64,000 nt of DNA, taken from the NCBI GenBank assembly GCA_000827495.1, contig KN817576.1, forward strand, positions 125,342 through 189,341, in the 5' to 3' direction. Position numbers and translations under genes: made by a program. The notes beneath the pieces were generated by a model, which was not told the DNA's origin, made no database searches, and saw only the letters and a list, made by a program, of their open reading frames with translations. Of the stretch, positions 32,143 to 48,033 are shown one piece after another; positions within the stretch are counted from its first letter, which is position 1; each line of letters begins with the position of its first letter. Source of the DNA: Hypholoma sublateritium FD-334 SS-4 (taxonomy: Eukaryota > Basidiomycota > Agaricomycetes > Agaricales > Strophariaceae).

Positions 32143-34070
32143 ATGGATTCTACCATTATGCTTTCGCTTCTCCTTTCGACTTCTGCTACGAAGGTTGTTT
32201 TTATCCTGGAGTGTAGATTCGAGTGTCTAACCTCTTTTAATTCTCAAGTATACACTGGGTAGGTTCCTTCTTGATCTTCAACGTGCTGAAGATGGCATGC
32301 TGCTTATAGGGTAATTCCTCTGGCAGTCGCTTCTGTTACCTTTTTAGTATGGGACATGCTCATGACACTGGATATTGAGGCGAGTACCCCTTCAGTGACG
32401 GTGGCGGTTTTAATCGATCACATGCATTACTTTCGTGTTGAACGCCGTCACACCCCAGGTGTCCAAAGTTTGGCAGGCCAAGAAGTCACTTGGTACTTGG
32501 CTATTTTTCCTGGTTGGCAGTACTATCATAATATCCGTATAATTTGAATCTGACAAATTAACTCGTTTAGAATAGATATATCCCCCCTCTCGTCTTTATA
32601 TTCGATCTTTATGGTACATTTTGAAGCCGGGCGCATCCCAGGTTCGCTGACGCATCGCCTAGCCCAATTTGTCCGATCACCTTCCATAACGGTATGTCTT
32701 GGCACGTCGCTTATGCGGCCCGTATACGCTCGTGTTCAGTGCTCACTGACTACTTGCCCTTATTTTGCCCCATAGTTGTGAGCCATTCTCTTGTATTCGA
32801 AGAAGAAATATATTCTGAACACCTTCAAGTTGCAAGAACTACCAAATAAGTGTCATGGTGTGGGACCTCGTATCTATTGGCGTGGTTCAAAGTGTGTTTT
32901 TATTTCTCGAAGTTTTGACTGCTTTCTGATCACACTGGTAGTGGTACTTGTCATGAGAACACATGCCTTATATCAAAACAGAAAGCTGCTCATCTGGCTT
33001 ACATTATCTTGCTTTGTCAGTTATATTCTATGAAATTTCCTTGGCACTTGACACCGATGACACGTTATGGTCAGGTATCTTTGGCACTTACTCTGTCAGC
33101 ATGCTGGTTAATGGCAGAACGATACGAAACTTGTAAGAATAGTTATTCACCATTTGTATCATCCGGAGATAACCTCTCTATTTAGTCCTCCCAGTGAGCG
33201 TCAATCTTCTCGAGCGAGGTTGCCTTCCTGTTTGCTTGAATTCTTTCTGTCGGCCGCTCTTCGTCATTTTATGGATTCCTTTTGCTCTGTTTGAAACAGG
33301 TGAGGGTAACATCTTACAATGTAAAAGACGCTCTTCTGATGGAATGAAGGAATCTTCCTCCTCACGGCGTGGAAGTTCCACCAGTTATGTAGGTCAAGAT
33401 CACAATAACCATGATCATAGTTCTTGATTAAAATGCTTTCGTTTCGATAGCCATCAAAGCGGAAATCAAAGGGTTCCCACAAATAATTCATGTCATCATG
33501 CGGGACGGTGCGAACGAAGCCCATCTGTTTTTCTAATGCGGTATGATAACGAACAAATCAATAGGGCTCATGTATTACATCGGTGAGCCTTGACCACACT
33601 TGGGCATAGTTATGCTCAAACTAAAACTAATTCGACTTCTAACATCATACAATTACCTGCACAGTAATTCTCTGTAAGTTGACCTCCCGTCTCTACCAAC
33701 GGCATATCAACAACTATTTATTATCTGTGCCAGCCGTCGCAGTTGCCAACCTTATTGTGTGGATAACGTACCCCGCAGCGACCTTGCTGGCGGTCGGCCT
33801 GCTCAAAAGTCTCCAGGTAACAATCTGTTCAAGGTATGTAAGTGCACGTTGTCAAGCGAGTAAACTACATACCTCAACTACAGATTACTTCTAAATCTGC
33901 GGTCATCAATGTCTGGCGATGCGGATGAAGTTGCTTCGACATATTCTCAGTTTGAATTTGAGCACCAAGGAGACCTGATTCCACCGGCAACCCCGGTTGC
34001 GTTGACACAGACGGGTAGTAGACGACGACAGATATCTGACGTGGAGAATTCAAGAAAAGAAAGTTTATAG
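32143..34070 (+). CDS. DUF6533-like multi-pass membrane protein, exon structure unresolved
   Basis: Fragments in order on the plus strand match this basidiomycete membrane family. The start is MDSTIMLSLLLSTSAT (32143), then VIPLAVASVTFLVWDMLMTLDIE (about 32312-32380). A TM segment (FLITLVVVLVMRTHALYQNRKLLIW) lies at about 32920-33000; the R-T-x-ALY motif is typical. A further hydrophobic stretch and IMRDGANEAHLFF (about 33495-33535) follow. The last exon is LLLNLRSSMSGDADE...SRRRQISDVENSRKESL, ending at TAG 34068-34070. Intervening stretches contain stops, so five or more introns are needed, and I could not phase all of them. The gene could be intact or beginning to decay. Function unknown; plasma membrane location inferred. 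Confidence 0.45.
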
Positions 34071-34426
34071 CCACCTATTGACCTGAACCCTTGCCTAACA
34101 TGCACCAGTGACCACATTCCATTATACCTGCACATTATGCATCAACACAGACAATCATCCTGCGTCCCACTATTTATTAGCAAGTAGAACCCCATTCATA
34201 TGCATGCCAGACACATAATTTATAAGATGTAACATGAATTCAAGATGTGCAAAGCGACCACAAAGTAAGAACAAGACAAGCGCGTGTGTGTCTAATCCTC
34301 AGCCCGTGGTTTTCGATCTCCCCGTGGACAATCTCCGAAGTTTCTGGGGTATGAGATGATACCGATCAAAGCGCCAGGGTATGATGTGGAACGACGGCAG
34401 CCAGTCAGCGGGATGATATGGGCGCC
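34071..34426. other. Intergenic, convergent 3' regions
   Basis: No gene recognised. Confidence 0.4.
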
Positions 34427-36438
34427 TTAAAATCCAAATCCGTGGCTGTGTCCTCGTCGGCCTCCGCCACCACCTCCGCCGAATGGATGCCCGCCAAACC
34501 GGGCTCCACCACCGCCACCGAACGAAGCAAATAGCTCCTCCATGTCCATAGGGTTCATTCCGCCAAATCCGCCACCCATCCCTCCACCGCCCTCGTTCAT
34601 GCCGTCTTCGTCATCCCCGAGGTCATATCGCTCGCGTCGGCGGGGATCAGAAAGCACAGCATTCGCCTCGACGACTAGTTTAAATTTCTCCTCATCCCCA
34701 CCCTGGATGCACTTGTTAGCTTCGGCCTGTTACATACCAGACAAAGGCGCACCTTGTCTGGATGGTGCTTAAGACTCTCGCGCCTGTACGCTTTCTTGAC
34801 GTCGATCTCTGTACAGTCACGAGCGACGCCGAGGATTTTATAATAGTCCTTGGTCTTGCTTCGCTTGAGCGCTGCCTCCGCCTTCTTCAGCTCGCTCTTC
34901 AGTGCACGGATCTCGGCATCGGACGTATTACTGTCTGTCTCCGCCTGCTGAATTGCGGACTTGAAATCAACGATCGACCCATCGTACTTTTCAAGGTGTA
35001 GATTAATGCGCGCGCGTGTGCGTAAGGCTTTGAATGAGTTGGGCGCTAGTTGCAGGGACGCGTCGGTGTCGGCGAGTGCGTCTTCTTGGCGGTTGAGCTG
35101 AGATACGGTAAAAACAATGACAGATCGAAAAAAATCAAGTAACACGCCTTGAGCAGAGTCGTAGCACGGTTTGAAAGCAATGTAGCTCGAATTTGGCCAC
35201 CACTGCCTTCTTCTTCCGCGTCGCCGATACGCTACAAAAAAAGGTCAAAAAATAGTCCGCAACAGAAGGATCAGAACGCACCTCCAAACACTCGCTGTAT
35301 CGGTCATACGCCTCCTGAAGCTTCCCTGTCTTGAATGCCACATTGCCGTCTTCTTTCAGTTTTTCTACATCTTTTACACGTTTCCGCAGTTTTTGAGCGG
35401 GCTCGTGGCCAGGGTCAAGACGCAACGCGGACATCACATGCTGGAGGGCCTGGGGCAAACGTCCGCTGAGGAATAACACAAGCCCACGCAATGATAGCGC
35501 GTCGGGTGAGTTAGGATTTAGCCGCAGAGCGTCACTGAAAGAGATATGAGATTGGCAGGTAACGCAAAGGTGGGTGCACGTACTTGGCAGCGACACCAGC
35601 AACTTCCCAATCCCCCTTGCACAACGCGAGTTCAACCCTCCAGTAGCGCCATTCCGGGGGAGTTTCTCCTTCGATGGCTTGCAAGCACTTGTCTAACGCA
35701 AGTCGTGCAAGGCCCCACTCCCGTTTCTGCCGCGCGGCCTCGAAATTCTTGACATGATTCTCCAGGAGCTGTACCTTGTCCCGAAGCAAAATTGCCTGTG
35801 CGTTCTTCGGCTCGAGTGCCAGGGTACTGCGAATGGTGGAGTTGGCGGCGGTGGTCGATCCGACCGCGAGCTGACATCGGGCGAGGCGTAAAAGCGTCTT
35901 AGCAGAGGGTGAGGCGGCCTGAATAGAAGCGGCGACTTGACAGTCCTCGAGAGCAGGCCTGAATCGCTTGAGCGCCATATATGACGCCGCGCGATTCGTC
36001 AGGTACGATGCCTCCAGCGGGTTCAGCTCTACACAGAATCAGGCAGGGGGTCCCGTGAAAGAAGTTGTCTGCGCACCGATAGCTTTCGTGTAGAGATCTA
36101 CTGCCTCGGCATATTTCCCGGCCTTGAATGCCACATTTCCCTGCTCCTTCACTTTCTCTGCGCGCTTCAAGATGTCTTCTGGTTCCGCTTCCGGTTCTAA
36201 AGGCGGGGGAGACGGGGGATCTCCCGGTGATTGAGGGGGAGGCGACGAGTTTGAGCCAGAAGCTGTGGGCTCACTGCGATCCAACCATTTTTAATCGACT
36301 TTCTTCCGACTTGTGGTTTCGAGATGCTCACCTGGCTGTGTCGCCGTTCATTGGCACTACTGGAGAAAGCGGGGTAGCGGCAGACGCAGTGGCTTGCCGT
36401 TTCTTCGCCGCCGCAGACTTTGGTTTCTTGTTTGCCAT
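34427..36438 (-). CDS. TPR and J-domain co-chaperone (DNAJC7/TPR2-like)
   Basis: Bridges Hsp70 and Hsp90 in animals; cytosolic. Seven exons: 36438-36332, 36273-36077, 36028-35584, 35534-35282, 35231-35148, 35097-34753 and 34702-34427, giving 568 residues. A Lys/Pro-rich N-terminus is followed by TPRs beginning [28 protein letters not shown] (about 75-100). A second TPR set follows ([48 protein letters not shown]). The J-domain is [32 protein letters not shown], with HPD at about 474-476. The C-terminus is Gly/Phe-rich ([10 protein letters not shown]...GHSHGFGF). The intron after TTLLK seems to use a GC donor (AAG^GCGTGT). A perfect three-unit heat-shock-element-like repeat lies about 130 bp upstream (36568-36580). 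Confidence 0.93.
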
Positions 36439-37088
36439 TCTTGTTGGACACAATTAGTGCAATAAAGGGAGTATTTCACTCTTTTACACGATAGCGCGCT
36501 CAGCACGCGATACAAGTAAAGAGACAAGGCGCGGTTAACGTTGAGGCGAGGCAAATTTTGATCAAGTTTCGAGAATATTCGATTTGGTAAGTGCCGGGTC
36601 AATCTTCCCGCTTTTGTCCTTTTCACATAAATTCGTCGGCCTGGCATGATCAATCTGGAGCAGTATTTTCTACAAGAATGCTCAATGAACGTACAAGCAA
36701 ATTAGAAGAGAGACGAAAGAGAAACTGCGTTAAAAAGTTCCAATTTCTAACAGACAGAAAGATTAAAGACAATTTTCAAAAGCGATATTTTTGGGACAAA
36801 TCTTTGACAAATCTGGCATGAAAACACAAAACCTTAACACTGGTGACCGAACACCTGGACGAGGAACTGGATGACATTGTTGGATGAGATCGAATTGTAT
36901 TATACGTGGTAGGGTTACATGATGTGCCATGGGCGACGCCAAATGCCAATGGCAGCGATCGTGATCGAGATAAGTACATCCAAGATACATCCCGGCAACT
37001 TGTTTTTCGTCTGAGGGCTTGCTATGTAGCTCCGTTGATATTGAGAATCTGCGACTCAGCAGGGCCAGCAACATTGAGTAGAGTACAA
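36439..37088. other. Intergenic, upstream of the TPR/J-domain gene
   Basis: Contains the heat-shock-element-like site; no other gene recognised. Confidence 0.4.
36568..36580 (-). promoter_or_regulatory. Heat-shock-element-like repeat upstream of the TPR/J-domain gene
   Basis: Plus-strand TTCGAGAATATTC gives three perfectly spaced alternating units (TTC nn GAA nn TTC), the consensus bound by trimeric Hsf1. A partial fourth unit (CAA at 36563-36565) precedes it. It lies 130-142 bp before the start codon of a chaperone gene. Function is inferred. Confidence 0.6.
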
Positions 37089-38347
37089 TCATGATGAGGG
37101 AATTATCAAGGCCGCAATTACATTGGTTGGCCTCAGTGGTAATCCACTCGCCACGTAGATCTCGTCGATCGTCTTCATCTGTGCGATACTGTCTTCGCCG
37201 TCGATCCACCAAACAGGATGTCTGCCGCGCAGTTTATCCACGAATGCCTCCAGTTGGTATCGATAAATAGACCAGGAATTCTTGCCTCTGTCACCCCACA
37301 GCGGGCCGCCGCCGTACATACGCTCGTATCTGGTATCGCCCGTCTCCTTGTTCGTGATGGCGATGTAATGATATATGTCCGGCATCGCAGCATTGTAGAA
37401 ATACACATTGGCAAGCTCCGTCTCGACGCAGATCGTGGGCAGCTCCCACACGCGCGGGACAAGGCCATACGCGGGGCGGCGCGCCATGTCGGTGTACACA
37501 GTGCTAATCACATTCCTTTCTGTGAAATGCGTATTCGCGTTCGCGACCTTGAAGCGCATAGTAGCGACCATCGAACTGTCAACACGAGGGTCATCCTGCG
37601 AGGCTGTCGCGGTCGCATGGAGCACAGCGTCGGGTGTCTTCGCGTGGAGCGCGAACCGTGTCAGGCTGACAACATTGCACATGTCCATGAGACTGCCACC
37701 AGATAGCTCGTATTTCCAGCGAATATCGGTCGACGGAATTGGCGGAGTTGAAGCTATCCCAGCGTACGTGTTTGTGATACTACCGAATTCCTGACTGTCC
37801 AAGAGCTGGCGGAATCGATGCGCCGCGGGGTGGAACTCCCATGCGCACGCTTCCATGAGGACTTTTCCACACTCTCTCGCTTTATCAACAAGAATCTGTG
37901 CCTCCCTTGCATTGGACGTAAAAGGCTTTTCGACTAGCACATTTTTGTCCGCTGCGAGAGCTTTGAGTGACCATTCAAAGTGGAGGGAGTTGGGTAGAGA
38001 AATGTAGACGAAATCAATTTCTTTGTCGGAAAGAAGATCCTCGTATGCTCCGTATGATTTTTGGAAACCGTATTTGTTTGCGAGGGAGGCAGCTTTAGAA
38101 GCATCTCGAGATGCTATTGCGTACAGTCTTACGTCTGCGTGACTCTGTACAGGATGTATGACTAGATTTTGACTGTTAGCATTACCAAGTAGGCGAGTGT
38201 TGTTGTATACGTACTCGCAGCAGCATTGATTGTCGCGGAAGATATTATGCCTAATTTGAGGGCGTTATCCGTCTTCTTGCAAGAAGCGCGTATCCATGAA
38301 TCGATGTATTGGTGTACAGACATGTACGTCTGGAGAAACAATGCCAT
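37089..38347 (-). CDS. Gfo/Idh/MocA-family NAD(P)-dependent oxidoreductase (dihydrodiol / xylose dehydrogenase-like)
   Basis: Two exons, 38347-38215 and 38161-37089, giving 401 residues. The N-terminal Rossmann part has LGIISSATINAAAIIHPV, VRLYAIASRDASKAASLANKYG, SYGAYEDLLSDKEIDFVYISLPNSLHFEW and the signature VLVEKPFTSN (Glu-Lys-Pro) with the conserved Lys. The C-terminal sheet domain starts at MEACAWEFHPAAHRFRQLL and includes GGSLMDMCNVVSL. The family covers trans-1,2-dihydrobenzene-1,2-diol and NADP-linked D-xylose dehydrogenases; the substrate cannot be told. A GTAATT donor lies just before the stop (after PLRPTN), so the extreme C-terminus could differ. The N-terminus starts MALFLQTYMSVHQYIDSWIRASC, not a signal peptide. 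Confidence 0.88.
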
Positions 38348-39202
38348 TTTGACGTTTTCTGCAATTCTGCTAGTGGGCGAAGAAGAGGTGAATTAAGCTC
38401 TCAGCCTTAGACAAGTCGACACCATAAATGTGATGTCATCCCGAAATGAGGAGTCGGCTTGTAATAGAGCTTTGACTTGCTTTCGCGAGAGAATGGCGTG
38501 GTTTGGGACGACTACTTCATTTGAAAACTGTGGAACGAACCAAATTCGACCAGGATTCATGGGTCGACGGTTTGTGATTGAAGTGGTCCGCGACCTTGTT
38601 GCCAGTGGGCTTAGATCCATTGACGTGGCAGAAATGATTGATTTTGCTGGAAAATATCAGTCTTGGAGATAACGCCTCTTGATTCTGTCTGAACAAGTAA
38701 TGAATACCTTTCTGAATCGAATAAGGGGATTCAGATTGGGTTTACACAAAATTTAGAGCAGGTTTAGAGAGATTTAGAGTCGAGTTCGTTTTCGAAGGTG
38801 GACTCCCCGTTGGCATCAGTAGCCGGCCCGCTTGAACCCTATTCAGATAAGGGCAGGCATTTATGGCGACGCCCTCACTGTGCACTTGAGCAACGCAACA
38901 ACTTGCTTTTACTTATGTTCTCTGCAACCAATGTCCAACAGTCTCTTTTTCAAATACTTACGTCGAACATGCCATTGCTAATATCACCGGTCAGATAACT
39001 ATCCACGTCAAAGGTGATATCCTCACCTCGCCAGCCGGCGGTCCGCCATTACAGATCTTCCAGCCACCAGTGACCACTCCACCCAAGAATAACGTCCCAC
39101 ACAGAACTTCTTGCCTACTTCTGACCATATGACAATGTCACGGCACCGATAAGAATGTGGACATTTATTTAAGCTACTGCCAGCTCAAGATAATTGTCTG
39201 CA
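38348..39202. other. Intergenic, divergent promoters
   Basis: Between the leftward dehydrogenase and the rightward S28 peptidase. Small ORFs on both strands around 38393-38672 show no recognisable motif. Confidence 0.4.
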
Positions 39203-41424
39203 ATGTTGTTCGTCTTCCTTCCTCTGTTGTCGTGTGTCGTTGGGGCAGTATGGTCCTTCGCCAAGGCAGAGCAAACTCCCCTTCAGCGCTTTCATGCACC
39301 AAGATTGGGGACTGCCGAGATCTTACCGCCGCCAACCCTGGAAAATAGAGATAATATGCCTGTCGCAAATGCAGCCAAGTTCATCGAGGCGCGTTGATTC
39401 CGGGCAGGATTGAAGAGATGAACTCACATAACGTTTCTGTTGGTCTAGATGCCTGTTGATCATTTCGGCCATGAAACTGCAACATTTCAGAACCGATATT
39501 GGGTCAATTCAACCTACTGGCAACCTGGAGGTCCGGTATTCCGTCAGTCAACTCCTTGTCCTCGCTTCTCTGTATCTTATCCAGTTGCCCATAAAGTATT
39601 TGATTCGGGAGAGCAGAATGCAGAGCCTTTGCTGCCATACTATCTTCAGGTAATTATTTATTTGCTTGGTAGATACGGGATGTGAATAATTCGTCCAGGA
39701 ATATCATGGGTTATCCGCAACGATGAGGTTGGCGAAACGATATAAGGGCCTCGCGATACTATGGGAGCACCGCTTCTACGGCGCATCTCTTCCTTTCCCA
39801 GTCGACGTATGTTTTTCTTTGTCTCAGTGTCGCATTCTATGTTCATGTATCTGTGGTTTGATAGGAGAATACAACGGCGGATCAATGGCAGTTCCTCACA
39901 ACAGAACAAGCCTTAGAAGACATCGTATTTTTTGCCAACTCGTTCGTCGAGCCAAATTCGCCGTCCTCAAATGCTGCCGCAAGCACGTCCGACCCGTTGG
40001 TCGCTTTCCCTGTGCATCCCAGTAAAATCCCATGGGTTATGCTAGGTGGATCGTATCCGGGGATCCGCTCTGCCCTTATGCGAATTCGAAATCCCGAGGT
40101 GATATACGCTTCTTGGGCGTCCTCTGCCCCTGTTCAGGCCCAAGTCGACATGTCGAGCTATTACAAGGCGGCTGAACGCAGCCTCACCAGAAATTGCTCG
40201 GCTGACTGGGTCGCAGTTACAAAGTAAGAAGCACATTTATCCTGCAAGATTTTTATCCTGATCTATTTGGATGTAAAGATACGTGGACGATACGTTGAAT
40301 AGTAATGATGAAACGGCGATAGTTAATCTCAAGTTCGATCTCCTCAAAGCCCACTTAAGCGGTCCAGGTGGAAATACGACTGGTGCCGCTGGATTGACGA
40401 AGCAAATAGCTAATCAAGCAAGCGACGTTGATGTTGCATCTGTTCTCATGGACCCGCTGAACTTCTATCAGGTATGTGTTCGATTCCTAATGCTTTCATG
40501 AAGAGTGCCAACAGACCCGCCTAGTACTACGGATTCCAAGCATCACTATTGCCATTCTGTAACTTCCTCGAAACTCAAAATAACACTGCAGCCCCTGTCG
40601 AGGCTGGCGTTGTGTCGCAATTCGGAATCAACGTCGGTCTCAAGTCGTTCTTAACGGCCATCAGCGAGATCGATTATGCTGCGATCCCGGGAAACCCTGA
40701 TGATCCTGTCCAGGATCGTTCTTGGATGTGGCAATATTGCTCTGAATACGGTACACACATAAAGCTCCCTACTCAACAAAATACATTACTGAGCAATCCG
40801 ACAGGCTTTTATCAGCGCGGCGACCCAGAGAATCCTCTTTCTATCGAAACGGCTTTTCTCTCGCTCCAGCTATTCCAGCAGCAGTGTAATGAGGCTTTTC
40901 CAGAAGGTCTGCCGCCTTCGCCCCAGGTTGGGAACGTCAACAAGTATGGAGGGTGGAATATGAACCCCTCGAATGTCATGTTCGCTAACGGAGAATGTAA
41001 GCAAATAGTGGTTTGCATACAACATATGTTTTAATCAAGCATCGATGGGCGCATGTAGTTGATCCGTGGCGAACCATGGGGCTCGCTTCCATTGAATCAA
41101 ACGCGCCGCAGCGCACGCCATCCCCTGCAGTTCCAGCGTATGTACCTTGACCTCCTCTCGGTAAAACCAATCCACATAACGCTGTTCAATGTACCTTACA
41201 GATGCAACACGTCTCCTTCCAACCCCTCCTCGTTCTTCGGAATCACCTACGACAATATGGTCCACGTATCGGACATGCGCGTGCTACTTACGCCTGATGC
41301 CAACCACAGCGACTTCAAAACGGTTGGATTCTACAGCCCTGTGTCTCAACAGCCGTTCTATGCAGGTCTGGGCCTCTTCGAGCTGGCGCTGGATGAGTGG
41401 CTCCCCTGTTTTGGGGGAGCATGA
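39203..41424 (+). CDS. Secreted serine carboxypeptidase, S28 family (lysosomal Pro-X carboxypeptidase/DPP2-like)
   Basis: Extracellular or vacuolar peptidase cleaving after proline. Ten exons: 39203-39388, 39449-39542, 39597-39649, 39699-39806, 39865-40223, 40279-40471, 40525-40750, 40805-40996, 41059-41137 and 41202-41424, giving 570 residues. A signal peptide (MLFVFLPLLSCVVGAVWS) is followed by PVDHFGHE and NRYWVNSTYWQPGGPVFLFDSGEQNA. GGSYPG holds the nucleophile Ser at about 210. WQYCSEYGFYQ, NKYGGWNMNPSNVMFANGEFDPWRTMGL (catalytic Asp) and NMVHVSDM (catalytic His) follow. The end of exon 1 is uncertain: the only in-frame join to MPVDHFG I can see uses a GC donor (GAG^GCGCGT). Several N-glycosylation sequons are present. 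Confidence 0.92.
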
Positions 41425-46137
<4,713 letters not shown>

Positions 46138-46725
46138 GTTTGCGCCAGTCGTTCTTTTCGAATTTGTGACATTGTTTTCCATCGCGCGTTGTACGCAATG
46201 TGGATCACGGACCGGACTATCTGCATGTTTTCATGTTACTGTGCGTCATACATACCCTGCATACGCCTAACATAGCCAGCCTACTGTAGGGCGATTTGGG
46301 ACCATGGTTCCCTTAATCTGTCTTTATCTACCACCTCACCTCTGTCCTTCGTAATTACTGCTCCATGACGTGGGATGCACTCTATCTGTAGGGCTGTCGT
46401 TTCCTCCTGGACATTGTTATATGAGCTGCTTACGTCCTCTCCCTCTCTTTTGTGTGTACATCGAGTTCCATTTACCATACAGATCAAGTTTCCTCGCCCT
46501 TGACCCCGTCCACTGCATTTTCATACCCATCACAATTTCTATTGCCTTCGTTACCTTGTAGAAGATCTGGGACTCTGGACATTGTCACCTGTAGCATATT
46601 GATATTATATTTTTTGACTGTCTACATAACCCGTGAAGGCGAATAAATTTCAGTTGATAGCATATAAGTATGCACATCGAAGGAACCATGAATATGCATG
46701 AATCATTCCCGAAATACGTACCCCT
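46138..46725. other. Intergenic, convergent 3' regions
   Basis: No gene recognised between the GMC gene (+) and the aldolase gene (-). Confidence 0.4.
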
Positions 46726-47707
46726 TCAGTAGACGTCATCAGCGACCAACTTGTCCTTCATGAGACTGACACCCGATGAACTGAGAACGTCTGAGCATAT
46801 CTGTACGCAGACAACAAAGGGAGCCATGCCAGTACTCACGTTCCTATCCGTTCCGCACTAGCGGCAAACATGTTCTTGCACGCGTCGAAGGTGCGCACAC
46901 CTCCAGACGCTTTCACTTTCACTGTACCCCTATACTCCACCGATCGATACATCAAGCTGACATCTTCCGTCGTTGCACCTGTCCCAGATGCGAATCCGGT
47001 TGATGTTTTGACGAATGCTGCACCCGCTTCCGCCGCGAGCACACAGGCGGCGACTTTAAGCTCGGAGCTGGGTATGAGGCCAGTCTCTAGGATCACCTTG
47101 ACGGGAACCGGCGAAGCAGCCTGTACTATTGTGCGCAGATGTGCGTATATCTGCGAGTACAGGGGCGGCGTCGAGAGGAGTAGCCCGAGGGGGAGGACCG
47201 TGTCGATTTCAAGCGCGCCATCCTTGATGGCGCACTGCGCCTCCCTGTGGAATGATGTTGGTGTTTACGATCTGAATGGAGAGATAGGTGCGTACTAACA
47301 GTGCCTTTGACTCAGCCGACCCTGCTCCAAGTGGGAAACCGACGACGCAGCACGCGATCGTCTGCGCATGCGCGGCGTTCAGCCGGTCAACGACGCGCCT
47401 GACGTAGAGGCCGTTCACGCAGCAGGACTGGCTGCCATTAGCGGAGGCTGTTACGCCGGAGGATCGCGCACACCGCACATACTTTGAAACCGTACTCAAT
47501 TGCCTCGTCGCACAACGCGTCGATCTGCGCGGGGGTCGCATCTTGCTTCAATAGCGTGTGGTCGATGGCCAGTGGGAAGCGGGAGTCGCTGGATGCTGTT
47601 ATCGATGCTAGCGGGGGTGCATTGCTAGAGCGCGATTCCGGCGAGAGAACCTGGGATATCTTCTGATCGATGAATATGCGCCATTCGTCGTCGGTGCGAT
47701 CTGCCAT
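46726..47707 (-). CDS. Deoxyribose-phosphate aldolase (DeoC/DERA)
   Basis: Class I aldolase splitting 2-deoxyribose-5-phosphate into glyceraldehyde-3-phosphate and acetaldehyde during deoxynucleoside salvage; cytosolic. Four exons: 47707-47483, 47427-47300, 47244-46840 and 46780-46726, giving 270 residues. FPLAIDHTLLKQDATPAQIDALCDEAIEYGF (N-terminal signature), CVNGLYVRRV, CCVVGFPLGAGSAESKALEAQCAI, ALEIDTVLPLG, VKVILETG and AAFVKTSTGF are visible, the last carrying the Schiff-base Lys (about 197). GGVRTFDACKNMFAASAERIGTSSGV is the phosphate-binding end. Its start lies 326 bp from the divergent HSP78 start, so the two share a promoter region. Confidence 0.95.
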
Positions 47708-47838
47708 AGGGGTTGAGTCGACGCTACATCGAGCGTAAATCGGTTACTAAAAAGCAAGCTGAACCGTGCCGGAAGATGCCGATGCTCCGGGAACTCGATC
47801 ACGGCGAGGTCATGCTAGATTATGTCGAGTGACGTCGC

Positions 47839-47856
47839 GAAATTTCTGGTATTTTC
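47839..47856 (+). promoter_or_regulatory. Heat-shock-element-like repeat in the aldolase/HSP78 divergent promoter
   Basis: GAAATTTCTGGTATTTTC has alternating 5-bp units GAA nn TTC nn GTA nn TTC: three perfect units and one with a single mismatch. It sits about 180-195 bp upstream of the Hsp78 start codon, where Hsf1 control is expected. It is 130-150 bp from the aldolase start on the other side. Confidence 0.55.
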
Positions 47857-48033
47857 TACCTCTACACTACGACTGGCCTAGATATGCCAACCCATTTTGC
47901 GGGAGACGACGCTTAAGACCAACCCCTCCTCTAACGTTCACATTCGACTACATACTAATTCGCTTTCTTCTAATTCCCTGCTCGTCCTTGCCTGGCACCT
48001 CTTACGCCCAAGTTCCAATACCCAACGTCTCTC

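Noticed and set aside
38393..38672. Overlapping 75-80-codon ORFs on both strands
   Set aside because: No recognisable motif on either strand and no splice partners; left as intergenic.
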